DNA of 64,000 nucleotides, from NCBI GenBank assembly GCA_022925895.1, contig JAKSYS010000207.1, forward strand, positions 25,149 through 89,148, read 5' to 3'. The DNA comes from Fragilaria crotonensis. Taxonomy: Eukaryota > Bacillariophyta > Fragilariophyceae > Fragilariales > Fragilariaceae. Position numbers and translations under genes: made by a program. Below, piece by piece: positions 20,828 to 32,641 of this stretch. Under the pieces are notes generated by a model. It searched no databases, had not been told where the DNA came from, and was given only the letters and a program-made list of their open reading frames with translations. How positions within the stretch are numbered: the first letter of the stretch is position 1; each line of letters opens with the position of its first letter.

Positions 20828-22838
20828 CTGAGGTAGGTCAGGATTGGGCCAAGGGATGTTGGATGGGTGATCATCAGTATTGTCAAGGGATGAAGCTCTG
20901 AAAAGGCTTGATGGTGGTATCTTGATTGATCTGGTGAGTTTTGGTCAGAGTCAGTGATGGAGTAGGCACGTTGTTGGTTGCGTGGAGCAGCGTTTTCATT
21001 GTTGGATGGTCTTTGAGGGTTGGCGGAGCGATTGTTTTGGTTGGATCTGGGGTTTGTGCAGTTGCGCGCATAGTGGCCGAGGCGTCCACAGTTATTGCAG
21101 ACGATTGTAGCGGTATTGGAAGGGTTGTGCGAATGGTTGTTGTTGGATCCGTTGGGAGATGGACGTTGATTGGGGCTCAACGTCGGTCGGAAAGGTGGTC
21201 AATTGTTTTGTTGAGGCTGGTTGGATGGCCGCGGGGAGGGTAGTGGTGGTCGACGTTGATTCGAGTTGTTGAATGGTGGTCGTGAAGGATGTGTAGGGGG
21301 TCAGAACGGGCGCGAATGGTTTTGCGGTGGTCGCGGCGGTTGGTTTCGGTTTTGATTGTTGCTGTTGGGATTGGAATAAGGTCAAAGGATGGAACTGAAA
21401 GCTTGTTGTTGTCTTTGTGTGAAGACACGTTGGGTAGTTTGGTTGTGGCGCGGTTGAAAATGGTGGGATTGGTTAGCACGGGCAGCGTTGGCGTGTTGGT
21501 TGTAGTTGCGGTGGTTCTGGGACGGGAGTGTGAGGCCACGGGATTCGTCAATGTTGAGGAGATGGCTTTCGAGTTCGGCGAATGGTGGCAGAGCTTCGTA
21601 ATTGAGTTCTGTGCGACGTATGTCGGCGTCGAAACGTTGATAGGATGCGGCGTAGAAGGAGTGATTGCTTCCACCACGAACGGTGCGTTTGATAAGTTCG
21701 GCGTCGGTGTTGGGTATTCCAGCATGATAGCAGTTGCGCGTGAGAAGGCGAATGCGGTTGAGGTAGGAGGTTGCGACTTCATGATGTGGTTGTTTGATGG
21801 AGCAGAAAGCTTTGCGTGTTGGTTCAACATGATCAGGAGTTAGCGGAGCGCAGTGGCGGCGTAGAGTTAGACTTGCAGTGCGAGCGTCTGGTGGACCATC
21901 AATGATGTGTTTCTGGCAAGGGTCACAAACGTTTGTGAAGATCAAATTGTAGAGAGCAGTGCCAACAAAAGGGTGTGAATAGAACACTTGTTTTGGCCAA
22001 AGATCAAAGACTTGGCACGTCCACAGGGAAATGTTACAAACAATTCGAAGGTTGTCAATGAAGGTGTTAAAGTGTTGGCGGTGTGCTTGAAGGTCGGTTG
22101 GGTAGGACAATTTGCAATGGTTAGCACTTTTGGCGTACTTCAAAAGTGTTTTCGTGAGGTCTTCGATTGGTGGACAAGTGAAATCGGCTTGCGTTGATGA
22201 TGTGAGCGCATCAGGGGATGTGTGTTGAATGTGCTTGGGTTCTTGTTCTGAATCATGGTCTGTGTCCTCATCAAAGAAGGTTTCAACAGTGGGAGGGTAT
22301 GTGAAGGTTGCATGGGTCGCCTGGTGGCGCGGAGTTGGGCGTGTTGCAACGAATTTTGGTGCATTTTGGGGGTTTTGGTCGTCGTTTCCAGAATTGGGTG
22401 ATTTTTGCGTGTTTTTGGCAGATTTCGTACTGGGAGGTTGAATAATTTCGTTGTGTTGAGTTTGGGGTTGCAAAAGATTTTGCGACGGATTTGGTGGCTG
22501 GGGGTTCGAATTTTGGGGTGGGAACTTTTTGGTAGGTATAATTTTGGGTGTCGTTGAAAAAGTTGTCGAAATCGGAGGTTCTGGGTTCGAGTCGGTGGTG
22601 GCCGGATTGTGAGGTAATTTTACATTTTTTGGCGTGAGAATGCCTGAAAATGCGTCGGAGAAGCGTTTTAGAGGTCCAGTTGTTGATTTCGCAGTTGGAG
22701 ACGAGTTAGAGGGTGTTTCGGTGTGTGAACTGCTTGTTTCGGGCGAGTTTGGTGGTAAAAATGCGAGATTTGGTTGAGTTCCGGGCAGTTGTTGAGTTGA
22801 ATAAAACCTACCGTTACTACTGGAAATCCATCATTGTG
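20828..22838 (-). pseudogene. gag: Copia-B gag
   Basis: Capsid frame from about 22838 to 21382. The frame is open upstream of 22473, with PLKRFS near 22660 matching PLKRLS of Copia-A. It ends at TGA 21384-21382 where A has CGA (Arg). The rest, in phase-broken pieces to 20828, holds the N/Q/P-rich linker and a CCHC knuckle CNNCGRLGHYARNC near 21080. This intact capsid stretch (YNLIFTNVCDPC) shows where Copia-A lost one base. Confidence 0.75.
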
Positions 22839-22856
22839 GGGCAGCATGGCATTAGT

Positions 22857-22951
22857 GATCAGGATAGAACAAAATTATAGGCTAAGCTCGGAGAAATCCC
22901 ATACGGTCTGGCCGTAGCCCAATATAACGCAGACACAGTAGAATTCGTGCA
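22857..22951 (-). repeat. Copia-C 3' LTR fragment
   Basis: Starts TGCACGAATTC on the minus strand after the tract GCTCGCGGGGAC (22963-22952). Copia-F and G have the same CGCGGGGAC before their LTR starts. About 95 bp remain before Copia-B sequence; I did not find the continuation on the other side of B. Confidence 0.6.
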
Positions 22952-23142
22952 GTCCCCGCGAGCAAAATACCGATCCATCGGTGATTCGCTCGTCCCCGGA
23001 TTCGCACTCCGCACAAAACACCTGAAATCACATAACACCAGAGGCCGTCCGGACATCCATCTCCAAATAGTATTAGCCCATCCACACCTACGCTCGTAGG
23101 CCAAGGCCAGCAACCTGCTTTGCAGGCCCAAGAGCCATCCCA

Positions 23143-24751
23143 TCACCATAGGATGCGTTGCGATAAATCCCGAAGCTTCGGCCCTGCCAAGAGTTTCGTA
23201 AAGATATCTGCCAGGTTAGTCTCACCATCTTCCTTAGCAATTCGCACCGTCCCCGCAGCCTGAGCCTCGCGAGTGCGATGGTACGCGATTGCCTGATGCT
23301 TCTTCTTCAAGGTCGACTCCGGCCTGGTGGAGTTCTTGACGACCGCTTCATTATCACAAAAAACATTGCAAGGATCCTCAATCGGAACACCCATCATCCT
23401 TAACTTGTACCGCAAACCCTCTATCAACTCAACTGCAATCTTTATGGCGATAAACTCCGAGCCAAACGTGGAAGATTCCACCGTGTTCTGCCGCTTGGAG
23501 TACCATATAATCGGTGCGCGATTGATATACAGGATCACGCCAGTGTGTGACCGACGCGTTAACTGACAACCTGCATGATCGGCATCAACAAAACAAGTCA
23601 TCATAACTGGCTTCCCTCGCGGTTCAGGCATGTTCTCCGGTATGGCTTCCTTCGCGTCAGGATAATACTTCGACCGATCTTGCGTGGCAAATCGTCGCGG
23701 GTCATAGCTTGGCTCCGTGTCGTCAAACACCATCGTCGATCGGTCGTACTGCTTCAAATAAGCAAACACATGGAACAATTGTTGAAGATGACCCTCTCTC
23801 GCCGACACGAGATAACGTGACATGAGAGAAACCGGCATCAGTATGTCCACTTGCCCGAGTTTGCAGATCCACCTCAGCACGCCGACCAACCCTTGGTAAT
23901 AATTGAGTCGCTGCGCATCCAACTCCGCCGTTTGATCCAGCTCCGGTCGATAACCCTGACTTAGTGGAGTCGTTGTGCGTTTCGGCAACCCCAACCCCAC
24001 GTTCTCCAACTCCGTCTCGACGTCCTTGACAGCCCTCGACACATACTTGGATGATGACATGGCCCACCTGATCTTCCCCGGCTCATCCGATTCGGGTATC
24101 TTGAATTGCTTCACTTCGGCCCCAAGATATACATCAGGTGCCTTAACGCTTCCATCATTCAGCTTGTAGACCTTTGACAAGGCGTCCATCACATTCTTCA
24201 GATTCGTATCGAGACATAGGATGTCAGCGACATACGCCAAGACATAACTGTAGAACTTCGTTCCGTCGGCCGTCATTGCGGCCTTCATCCAAACGTCCGG
24301 ATCCGCTTTGCAGCTGACATATCCCATGTCCCGAAGCGACGCGGCAAGATGGTCCCTGAATCGCGCTCCCGACGACTTCATTCCATAAAGTGCACTCACG
24401 ATCTTCACTGGTCGTCCTCTCAAATCGGGTGGGAACTCCAACCCGGCAACAACATATAGCCTCTCATCAGTCGGTGCCGAGAGATAAGCATTTTGGATGT
24501 CTGCCGCCAAGATATCAAGTCCGTTCAATGCTGCAAGAGTGAACGCGATCCGAACGCTATCACGTGACACGACACTCAAGAAGGTCATCTCCTTTGGTAC
24601 TTCGTGTTTCGCACCATTCAGGACGAGTCGCGCCTTCCTCGTTAGGTCAAATTTGATGTCAAATATCATGTGACATGTTGCCTTCGCGTACCCAACAGGC
24701 GGACTTGGATCGTCGCTGAACTCGAATGCCACCATCACGATCCTCATTTCC
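23143..24751 (-). CDS. pol: Copia-C reverse transcriptase / RNase H (active-site mutant)
   Basis: From EMRIVMVAFEF to stop 23143; the ~30 codons upstream of 24751 are antisense LINE sequence, not pol. RT motifs: SVVSRDSVRIAFTLAALN, AADIQNAYLSAP and ALYGMKSSGARFRDHL. The catalytic box reads YVAD rather than YVDD: the first Asp codon is GCT at 24228-24226, so polymerisation should be lost. RNase H follows: CFVDADHAG, TVESSTFGSEFIA and VFCDNEAVVKNS, ending in ADIFTKLL. Otherwise the frame is uninterrupted. Position relative to the 33817-36202 half is described under that entry. Confidence 0.8.
24735..24751. repeat. LINE target-site duplication, left copy
   Basis: TCACGATCCTCATTTCC, identical to 33817-33833. 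Confidence 0.9.
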
Positions 24752-24846
24752 CACACAATATTTACTTCTGAAACTCGTAAACACGTTCTGTCCGTCGTCC
24801 GTTTTTTACGTAGGTTTTCTTGTACGTTTTGTTGCAACCAACCACC

Positions 24847-27692
24847 ATGACCGCAGGAAAGGAAGCTCCGCTATCCATCGCCCTAACAGGCCCTCACGAT
24901 CCTGACAACCCGACCTTTGGATTCCGCATCGAACACTGGGCCGACCAACCATCAGCAGAGAATTTGAACCCCAGCGAGCTCGAATCTCATTATCGGCGTC
25001 TTGCAAATGCCGATGCCTACCGTCAACATGGTGACAAGGTCACCTGGAATCGCTACCTGAACCTCGGCTACTACGCCTTTGATGACTGTAAGGAGTTTGT
25101 CCATCATTGGTCCAAGTTTGACGAAGACCCAATTGGCTGCCATCGGATGATCTGGTATAACTTTATGTTCCATGTCGATCGTAAGCTCGACATTTCTTCC
25201 ACTCTGCAGGCGTGGGCAACGGGTATCTCGCAGCCATATCTCCAGACCTTTGCTCCCCATCATCTTTCTATTGATACGAACGTCTACTCCTGGAAAGGCT
25301 TACTTGCAGACCAAAGCATGGACATCGAGTCTGCCACACCATGGCAACAAGTCACCAGAGTACGCCCAGCTCGCGAACGATCCCAATCTACGGAAAAGAA
25401 AATCGCCTCCAAGTTGACTAAGCTTACCAAACCAACAAAGAACCCTAAACCCGTCCCAAAGCCAACAACTGCACCACCCTCCAATGCAACCTCCATCACT
25501 CCCCAAGCGCAGCGCGTTATCCTCCAACTCTTCCAGCCCCAACACAACCCCTCTCCTCCCCTGCCGTCCCAGCTTCTATCATCACCTTGGAATAAAAATC
25601 AATCCGACAACAGCACATTCGCATCCGATAGGTCGGAGGATGCAAAACCTCCTGCCACAACGGCTTCGGTAACTGCACCAACCAACGACGGCACCCATCG
25701 ATTGACAATCCGCTGGACCCGCAAGGATGATTTCCATGTACTAAACCCAAACCCAATCGCCTGGTTAACCGAAGCCCTTACTCTTCTCCAGGGACTATTC
25801 AACAGAACAGACGGAGTGTTTTACAGATGGGAAAGCAAAGATTTAACACAATCCCGAACTATTGACCAAATGACAACAAATGATCTTCGAGATTTCATCT
25901 CTCCTACAATCACTTCGTTGGACACCACCTTTCAATTCGTCTTCGGTCTCCGCTTTGCCTTTCAGACCAACTCCCCATCTCAATGGCGCTCCTCAGCATC
26001 CACACACCGCGCTCTTGAGACACATGACGCTACGATCGGATTCTCAAATTCAACTTGTGCTAGCGGAAAAATGGTAATCGCAGGTTATATTTTACTTAAG
26101 GCGCCAAACAGCACCCATCGGATTCACTATATGAAAAGCCTGAGACAGCAACTTCCTCCTCACACTCCTTTCTTTGATATCATCCTCCACCGCAACACCC
26201 CCATGGAACAACGTATCGATCATCTAGCGGTTCGGTGCGGAGAGCACCACGTAGCTCCCCTAACTCAGATCCTATCGGCACATCTAACGAGCAGTCGCAC
26301 CACAGCACTATTTCTATCAAGATTGGCCTTCGCAAATTTGACACAAGAACAGATAAAGCGATATTTCCTCCACCACGAAGCCTACATTAAGTCCCTAAAA
26401 TCCATCCAACTTCCTATGTACTTGATGAACTTTGATCAGGTCCGAATCGAAACTTGGGGTACCGGGGAAACCACTTCGCGCACCACTCGCGAATGGGCAC
26501 AGTCCCTTCTATCATCGGACAACGTGCGCTGCGACGCTGTGAACGGAGGATATGACGAAAAACCATACCTCCTCGTTCAAGCTGAACAACTCGCCTTTGT
26601 TCAGAATGCTCTTCGGGCGTACAAGCTCCGTCTGAACCCGCTTGGACATCGAGAAGCTCGTTTCCGAGACAGTCTACCAGGTCTACCAAACGTTATCCTT
26701 ATTGACTCTTCCACTCAGCAGACACTTGACTTTCTGGAAGGTTTATCTTCTTCCGATATTTGGCAAAGCGCACCAGACTCAGTTCGACAGCCAGCAACTG
26801 ACATCCCACAACAGACAAATACCCAGAATTCGCAATCCCAGCAGACACCACGCACAGCCTCCCCCCACACAGGCCCTAAACTACCACCACCTCCCCGCCC
26901 AACACCACCACAGAAAAGCTCATTGCGGGCACGAAGTACCTACGGCACTAATAACAATTCAGATGACCAAACAGCCTCAACCCACTCCGCCATGACTCCT
27001 TCACAGTCAGGCACCGCACGAATTCATGACCTGGAATCCCAATTGAGGCAGCTCCACAGCGCAATCAAACTTGACTCCACGGCGACCAACTCCAGACTCT
27101 CCGAAATCGATACTCAACTCTCCAAATCAATGGACTGTCACCAAACGACGGTTCACTCCATTACCGATCTCCGTATCCAAATACAGCAACTCACCGGTAT
27201 CATTACCAACATGGCAGACCGCTTCGATAATTTTCCTCCTCTCATCCCGCCAGAATTCCTCGCCCTCGGAAGAGTACCTGACCAGGAGGAAGAGCCGCGT
27301 GCCGAAACATTCATGGATACAAGTGGGACGGGGATCCGTCCCCAGCTGCGGCGGCACCCACTCAAACATCCAACCTACCACCTCATAACTCTTCCATGTC
27401 CGTTCAATCTCGGTCCTCTACCTCCACAGGGACAGGATCTTCCAGCTCATCCCTCCCACCTCCACCACAACAAAAGAAACCGCGTACTCTGCACTCCAAC
27501 ATGGAACAACTTTCACTCGTTTCTGGCAATACAACCACAGCGGAAGCTCCATCGACGCCTAACATCACCGATATGGCCACAATGCTACCAACGCTACGCA
27601 CTCCTCCACTACTGACACACCTACCGCTCCACCGTCCCAACCCCATTCTACCGATATCCCTCCTCACCTACGGGTTCTCTCGACTCATTTGA
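24847..27692 (+). pseudogene. LINE ORF1 protein (nucleic-acid-binding type, frameshifted near its end)
   Basis: Starts at ATG 24847 in a good context (ACCACCATGA); upstream in-frame codons lack an ATG. About 825 codons run to ~27325. There the frame shifts; the natural C-terminus (S/T/P-rich, SLPPPPQQKKPR near 27455) continues in the other frame to 27692, while the first frame reads on to 27615 as an unlikely tail. A central globular block (about residues 285-530) has no motif I recognise. A coiled coil (HDLESQLRQL... about residues 725-790) would support oligomerisation, as in other LINE ORF1 proteins. No CCHC knuckle is seen. Role as RNA chaperone or RNP protein is by position only. Confidence 0.65.
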
Positions 27693-27791
27693 CGATATCG
27701 AGGATGATATCCTCTACCCTCCCGCAGCACTCCCCGATCTGGATCAGCAATACAACTTAACCCCTGCTCCTGACGGTGGCGCCAAAGGGTA

Positions 27792-29432
27792 ATGTCAATC
27801 CCAAGCTCTCCTCCCACTCATCCCGACTCCTCGGTGTATGAGACTCCCTACAAACCATCAAGCATCACTTCTCCAAGCAATTTACCAGCACAATCCAGCA
27901 GCTTCCTCGGCATAAACGATCCAAAGCCACCACACCATCAAAACAACTATCTCGCCCCAATTCCTTCTTTGTTACAGGCCGCCCGGGGCGCTCAATTCAC
28001 CACTCCACAGGACGCCGCGCCTAGAAAGTTCTACGGAGATGATGTATATCTTAAACATCCCGACGCGTTTCGAATTTTTTTCCAAAATGTGAAGGGCCTG
28101 ACATACTCTTCTGGGTGCGAGGATTACAAATACTGTCTCCACAACTTGTCAACACTCAGTGTCGACATTGCAGGCTTATCTGAAACCAATACACCATGGA
28201 ACCAACTAGCTCATTTACAATCTGATTTCCGCCGGTGTTTACGCAGGCAATTTTCCCAATGCAAAGTCGAGTTCGGATCACCCTCGACAGAAATCGATCC
28301 GGTGAAGGTCACGGATGTTTATCAGGCAGGCGGGAATCTATCTTTTGCTCATGGCTCTCTAGTTCCTATGCTCTCGGGCGACTCAAACCTCCAGGATCCG
28401 AGTGGACTCGGAAGGTGGAGCGGACTTACATTCCGTGGAAAGCAGAGCCAATACTTCACCGTATTAACGGGGTACAGGACATGTCGCGGCAGTATATCTT
28501 CCTCCTCCCTGGGCAGTACATATCATCGAGAGTACTCCTTTATGAAGGCAAACGGAAATAAGCAACCGGATCCCCGACAGGCATTCTTCACCGACATTAC
28601 AATTCTGATTACATCTCTTCAAGCACGCCAGCACTCCGTTCTCCTAATGCTGGATGCCAATTCTACCCTTTACGATGCGGGTTTCCTCGAAATGCAGACA
28701 ACCTGCCAACTGCAGGATCTCCAGGCAAGCAGTCCAGCAACATCAACATACATGGGTGCCCTCGATCGACGGATTGATTTCATGCTCGGCTGCTCGAAAG
28801 TGGTGTCGTCGATGAGACAACAGGGCACTCTATCGTACTATGATGGCCCCCTTTCCGACCACCGAGGACTTTACGTCGACCTCGATCTCCACTCCCTTCT
28901 TGGATATACTCCACAAACGTTCACCATTCCCCGATCGGACATGCGTTTATTGAAAGCCGGCAATCCCGAACTGGTCGAAGACTACGTGACAAGCATGCAT
29001 AAATACTATCATGACCACGACATGACGGCGCGCATCAACTGGCTCTATGATACCCACAAGACCATGACGCGACCTGCAATCCGCCGTATTCTGGAAAAAT
29101 GGGACTCGGACCAAGGAAAAGCGATGCAAATGTCCGAGCGTTCCCTTCAAAGAACCCCTCAACGACACCAATGGTCACCCGAACTCCGAAACGCAGGACT
29201 CCTCCGCAGTTACTGGCGATTGAGACTTCAGGACGCTCAGCAGCAGACCAATCACTCCTCAAAATCGATCGCCTCCAATCACAGATCCAACAACACAACC
29301 CAACATATGTATTTCCCTACGTCAGACCTTCCTCACATCGGACGAAATCCGGGTTCATCTCAATCAATCCTCCCGTCAACTACGAAAACTACAACGATCA
29401 TCGGACACAGTCCGAAGCCGCAATCTATATGA
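27792..29432 (+). pseudogene. LINE ORF2: apurinic-type endonuclease
   Basis: Begins at ATG 27792, 100 bp after ORF1. The exonuclease-endonuclease-phosphatase fold runs through FFQNVKG, the metal ligand in IAGLSETNT, LLMLDANST, RRIDFML and SDHRGLYVDLD, so all catalytic positions (N, E, D/N, D, H) are present. After about 29250 the true frame moves: KIDRLQSQIQQHNPTYVFP is in a second phase, and from ~29320 TSDEIRVHLNQ and LYDLLAKYRS are in a third. The enzyme would nick target DNA for target-primed reverse transcription. Confidence 0.8.
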
Positions 29433-29433
29433 T

Positions 29434-30170
29434 TTGCTTGCAAAGTACAGATCCGATTCAAACCCTAGCACAAGTGCTGACTCAACAAGACGAGCTCAGA
29501 TTGTACAACGCACGATAGCAAAAGAGGATAACCAAGCTATGCACGCTCACATTCGCACGCAGGTATCTCCCAAACTCCACTCGGGTCTCTCATACATCAA
29601 CGTTCCAGTGTCCACTACCGATCCATCACTTCCTCCTTCGATTGTCCTAGCTCAAGTACGTCAAGAGGACATCATTTGGGAGAAAGTCATTGACCGCACC
29701 GCCATCGAAGCTCAAATCCTGAAGTACAATAGCGCAGCATTCCGAACAGCGGCCGAATCACCCTGTGGGCACGGCATCATCCATGACGAACTCACCTTCA
29801 CAAGTCTATCATCCTCTGCTCAACACCTTCTCTCAGGATATGTCCCACCAGAATGGCACAATGATGATACACAACTCAAGCATTCTTCTCCTCATTTGCA
29901 GTACCGGATCATGTCCGCGCACACGAAGAAATCTCCTCTGATATATCCTCTTCCGACATCGAATGGGGCATCAAGAAGTGGCGGGAATCAACCGCGACGT
30001 CTCCTTCGGGCCGTCATCTCGGCCATTACAAGGCTCTCATCACTGATCCCGTCCTGCTCGATGGTTTGACAAAATTTCTCAACATAGCTATTTCCAATGG
30101 GATATCCGTCAAGCGTTGGAGCAACGCGGTCAACGTCCTGATTGAAAAGATCCGGGCATTCCCAACATAA
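29434..30170 (+). pseudogene. LINE ORF2: linker and RT N-terminus, frameshifted
   Basis: The 29434-30069 frame carries the EN-RT linker to about 29930. Then a phase change exposes the RT N-terminal block (PSGRHLGHYKAL near 30010, SNGISVKRWSNAVNVLIEKI near 30100). One base appears missing near 30150, since adding it would give the usual EKIPGIPNINRLRIIHLFEADYN path in agreement with the next frame. Confidence 0.65.
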
Positions 30171-32641
30171 ATCGGCTAAGAATCATTCACCTCTTCGAAG
30201 CCGACTACAACCTCTTTCTGAAGATTCAGTGGGGACACCGACTGGTCCGTCGGTCTGTTGAATTCGACTTACTCCATCCTGGTCAACATGGCTCAGTTCC
30301 ATCCCGATCAACCATGGACCCGATCATGTTAACGCAACTAACCACGGATCTGTGCCGTATTCTTAAACATAATTTGGCACGATTCGACAACGACGCCAGC
30401 GCCTGTTACGATCGGATAATCGTTAACCTTGGCATGCTGGCGGCCCGCCGATGCGGGATGCCTCTGAATGCAATCCAAACCCACGCTGAAGCACTCCAGT
30501 TCATGCAATATACCGTCAAAACTGTCCATGGTATTTCAGCCGACAACTACAGTGGCACTCCCTTTGCACCGTTGTTTGGAACCGGCCAAGGCAGCGGAGC
30601 CTCTCCCGCAGTCTGGTTATCTCTGGTGGTCATCCTCATGAACACGCTGGATCATCTTATACCCGAACGAATGGAGTTTCAGTCCCCAGATGCGTCCATC
30701 AAACATTCCCGTCTCATTGATGCATTCGTCGACGACACCTCTCTCGGCTTTACCGATCCGGGACTTCTAAGTCACACAGAAATGATTACTCGCATCAACC
30801 ATATTGCCCAGACATGGGAAAGGCTGCTGCACTTCTCAGGCGGCTCCTTGAATCTTTCCAAATGCTCGTGGTACATCATGTACTGGGATTGGACATCTGG
30901 CAGACCAGCACTTCGCCCCATATCACCTACCGATCCAAAGGTTCTACTCACCCGAGGGTCAGACCGCGAAACCACAACCCAGGTTAAATGCACAAGTGTC
31001 GACCAAGCGTCTCGACTTCTGGGAGTCTACCTATCACCTTCTGGCGATTTCTCGGAACAACTGAAGGTAATGAAGACAAAAGCCGACAACTATGCAACTC
31101 GGCTTCGTTCTCCACGACTCACGGCTCAAGACATCCGAGTCTTCCACAAAACTACGTATACACCAGCCATGCGATACTCACTTGCTGCATTGGCAGTCGA
31201 TGAGGAAGAACTTGGGTCAGTACAATCCAAAGTTTTAGCGGCAATGCTGCAAGGGATGGGAGTGTCCTCCAAATTGCCCACAGCAATAAGACACGCCCCA
31301 CTTGACATGGGAGGGATAGAGCTGCTTGATCTCCGAACCGAAATGGGGATAGCATCTCTGCGCCTAATCAGAAACTCAGTGTTCGCCAACTCAGAAGTCG
31401 GCAAGATGATCGTGATGAACGTCCAATACTCCCAACTCGAAGCTGGCACTGGATACAACATCCTTGAAAAACCATCCCAGCATGTTTCCTACTTAACTCC
31501 CACATGGATCACATCAGTCCGACAATTCATCAGCAACCACGCGATCACTATCACCTTCACTGAGCAACTCCTCCCTGCTCTACGCACCACACGCGACAAG
31601 TATATTATGGATCCCAACCATCTACACCGATACTCTCTTGCGCAACAGCACGACATAAACCTGGTACGGATATACCTGCAGGCCACGACACTCTCTGATA
31701 TGTCTGCCGGGACGGATGGACGAACGATATGTACCTCATACGCCAAAGGCATCCGACCCAGTGACTTCAAACATAGCTCGACATGGCCTCGTCAAGCAAC
31801 ACCAAGTTTAAAACAGCAGCGTCTCTGGACCTCATACATCACAACGTCGTACATCAGGTATCATCCCTACTGGGAGGAACCAATGGGGGCATTCCTTCCG
31901 AAGACCGGGACCACCCACAAGACATCAATCGATCCCCTTCATACCCCCAACGAGGCGACGTCATACTCTTCCCTTCGCAAGTTTCTGAAGGCGATTCCCC
32001 GATTCTACAGCCGTCTCCTGTCACATTACGAGCAAAAAGCAACTGATCTTCAGGTCTGGCAAGCATTCCGATCAAAAAAACGACTCGAAATCGTAACCGA
32101 TGGGAGTCTCGAGTCCCACACCACGGGAACCTTTGGGTGGAAATTGATGACTCCAAAGGACGTAACGCTGTACCAGGGAACCGGACCGGTGGATGGACCT
32201 CCCGAAATCTCCAGCTCCACGAGGAGCGAGCTCGGTGGCTTTGCTGCTCCCCTCTTGCTTATTGCAGCTGTTGCACGATTCTGGGGGTTGCGGCACCGTT
32301 GCCGATACCGATGGATCGTTGACAGCCAGTGTGCCATCACAAAAGTCAAGCTAGTGACATTTCGCGGTTCCAAACCACGTCGCCAACTCAATAACGTTGA
32401 TTACCTGTCTCTGATTGCATCTCTCCACAATGAACTTCGAGCTCCACGACCATCACCTGGGTCAAAGTCACCAGGACCAGACAACAAGTTACTCCAACCT
32501 TCCCGCGACGCCCGCAACAACGTCGATGTCGACGCTCTTGCTGCTACACATTCCAATATGAAACGCACCAAGCCCATTCAACATATTCCACACCTACCCA
32601 TACTCCGAGTAACAATGACAGCCGGGGCATACGACTCGTAG
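30170..32641 (+). CDS. LINE ORF2: reverse transcriptase and RNase H
   Basis: Open through 30314 (first ATG) to 32641, with RT sequence starting at RLRIIHLFEADYN. Catalytic residues: DNDASACYDRI (first Asp), GTGQGSGASPAVW and FVDDTSLGF (the FVDD form of YXDD). RNase H: IVTDGSLE, SSTRSELGG, IVDSQCAI and VDVDALA give the D-E-D-D set. RT and RNase H thus look catalytically complete although other parts of ORF2 are shifted. Confidence 0.8.
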   Translation, partial: NRLRIIHLFEADYNLFLKIQWGHRLVRRSVEFDLLHPGQHGSVPSRSTMDPIMLTQLTTDLCRILKHNLARFDNDASACYDRIIVNLGMLAARRCGMPLNAIQTHAEALQFMQYTVKTVHGISADNYSGTPFAPLFGTGQGSGASPAVWLSLVVILMNTLDHLIPERMEFQSPDASIKHSRLIDAFVDDTSLGFTDPGLLSHTEMITRINHIAQTWERLLHFSGGSLNLSKCSWYIMYWDWTSGRPALRPISPTDPKVLLTRGSDRETTTQVKCTSVDQASRLLGVYLSPSGDFSEQLKVMKTKADNYATRLRSPRLTAQDIRVFHKTTYTPAMRYSLAALAVDEEELGSVQSKVLAAMLQGMGVSSKLPTAIRHAPLDMGGIELLDLRTEMGIASLRLIRNSVFANSEVGKMIVMNVQYSQLEAGTGYNILEKPSQHVSYLTPTWITSVRQFISNHAITITFTEQLLPALRTTRDKYIMDPNHLHRYSLAQQHDINLVRIYLQATTLSDMSAGTDGRTICTSYAKGIRPSDFKHSSTWPRQATPSLKQQRLWTSYITTSYIRYHPYWEEPMGAFLPKTGTTHKTSIDPLHTPNEATSYSSLRKFLKAIPRFYSRLLSHYEQKATDLQVWQAFRSKKRLEIVTDGSLESHTTGTFGWKLMTPKDVTLYQGTGPVDGPPEISSSTRSELGGFAAPLLLIAAVARFWGLRHRCRYRWIVDSQCAITKVKLVTFRGSKPRRQLNNVDYLSLIASLHNELRAPRPSPGSKSPGPDNKLLQPSRDARNNVDVDALAATHSNMKRTKPIQHIPHLPILRVTMTAGAYDS

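Larger units (their letters stand above)
16683..22850 (-). mobile_element. Copia-B, decayed LTR retrotransposon related to A
   Basis: Minus-strand gag, protease, integrase, RT and RNase H in copia order, each piece aligning to Copia-A. Its 3' LTR begins TGTTAGGAATC at 16991 after AAGAGGGG and continues left past the SINE; the LTR end is not resolved. The 5' side enters Copia-C LTR sequence at about 22.85 kb without a visible 5' LTR, so B is 5' deleted. Several nonsense codons replace CGA or TAC of A and one frameshift lies near 19180. Confidence 0.8.
22857..24751 (-). mobile_element. Copia-C, 3' half
   Basis: The 3' half of one Copia-C copy whose 5' half is at 33817-36170. The LINE between them is flanked by the 17-bp duplication TCACGATCCTCATTTCC (24735-24751 and 33817-33833). 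Excision of the LINE and one duplication rejoins IEKEMRIV to MVAFEF in frame. Confidence 0.85.
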
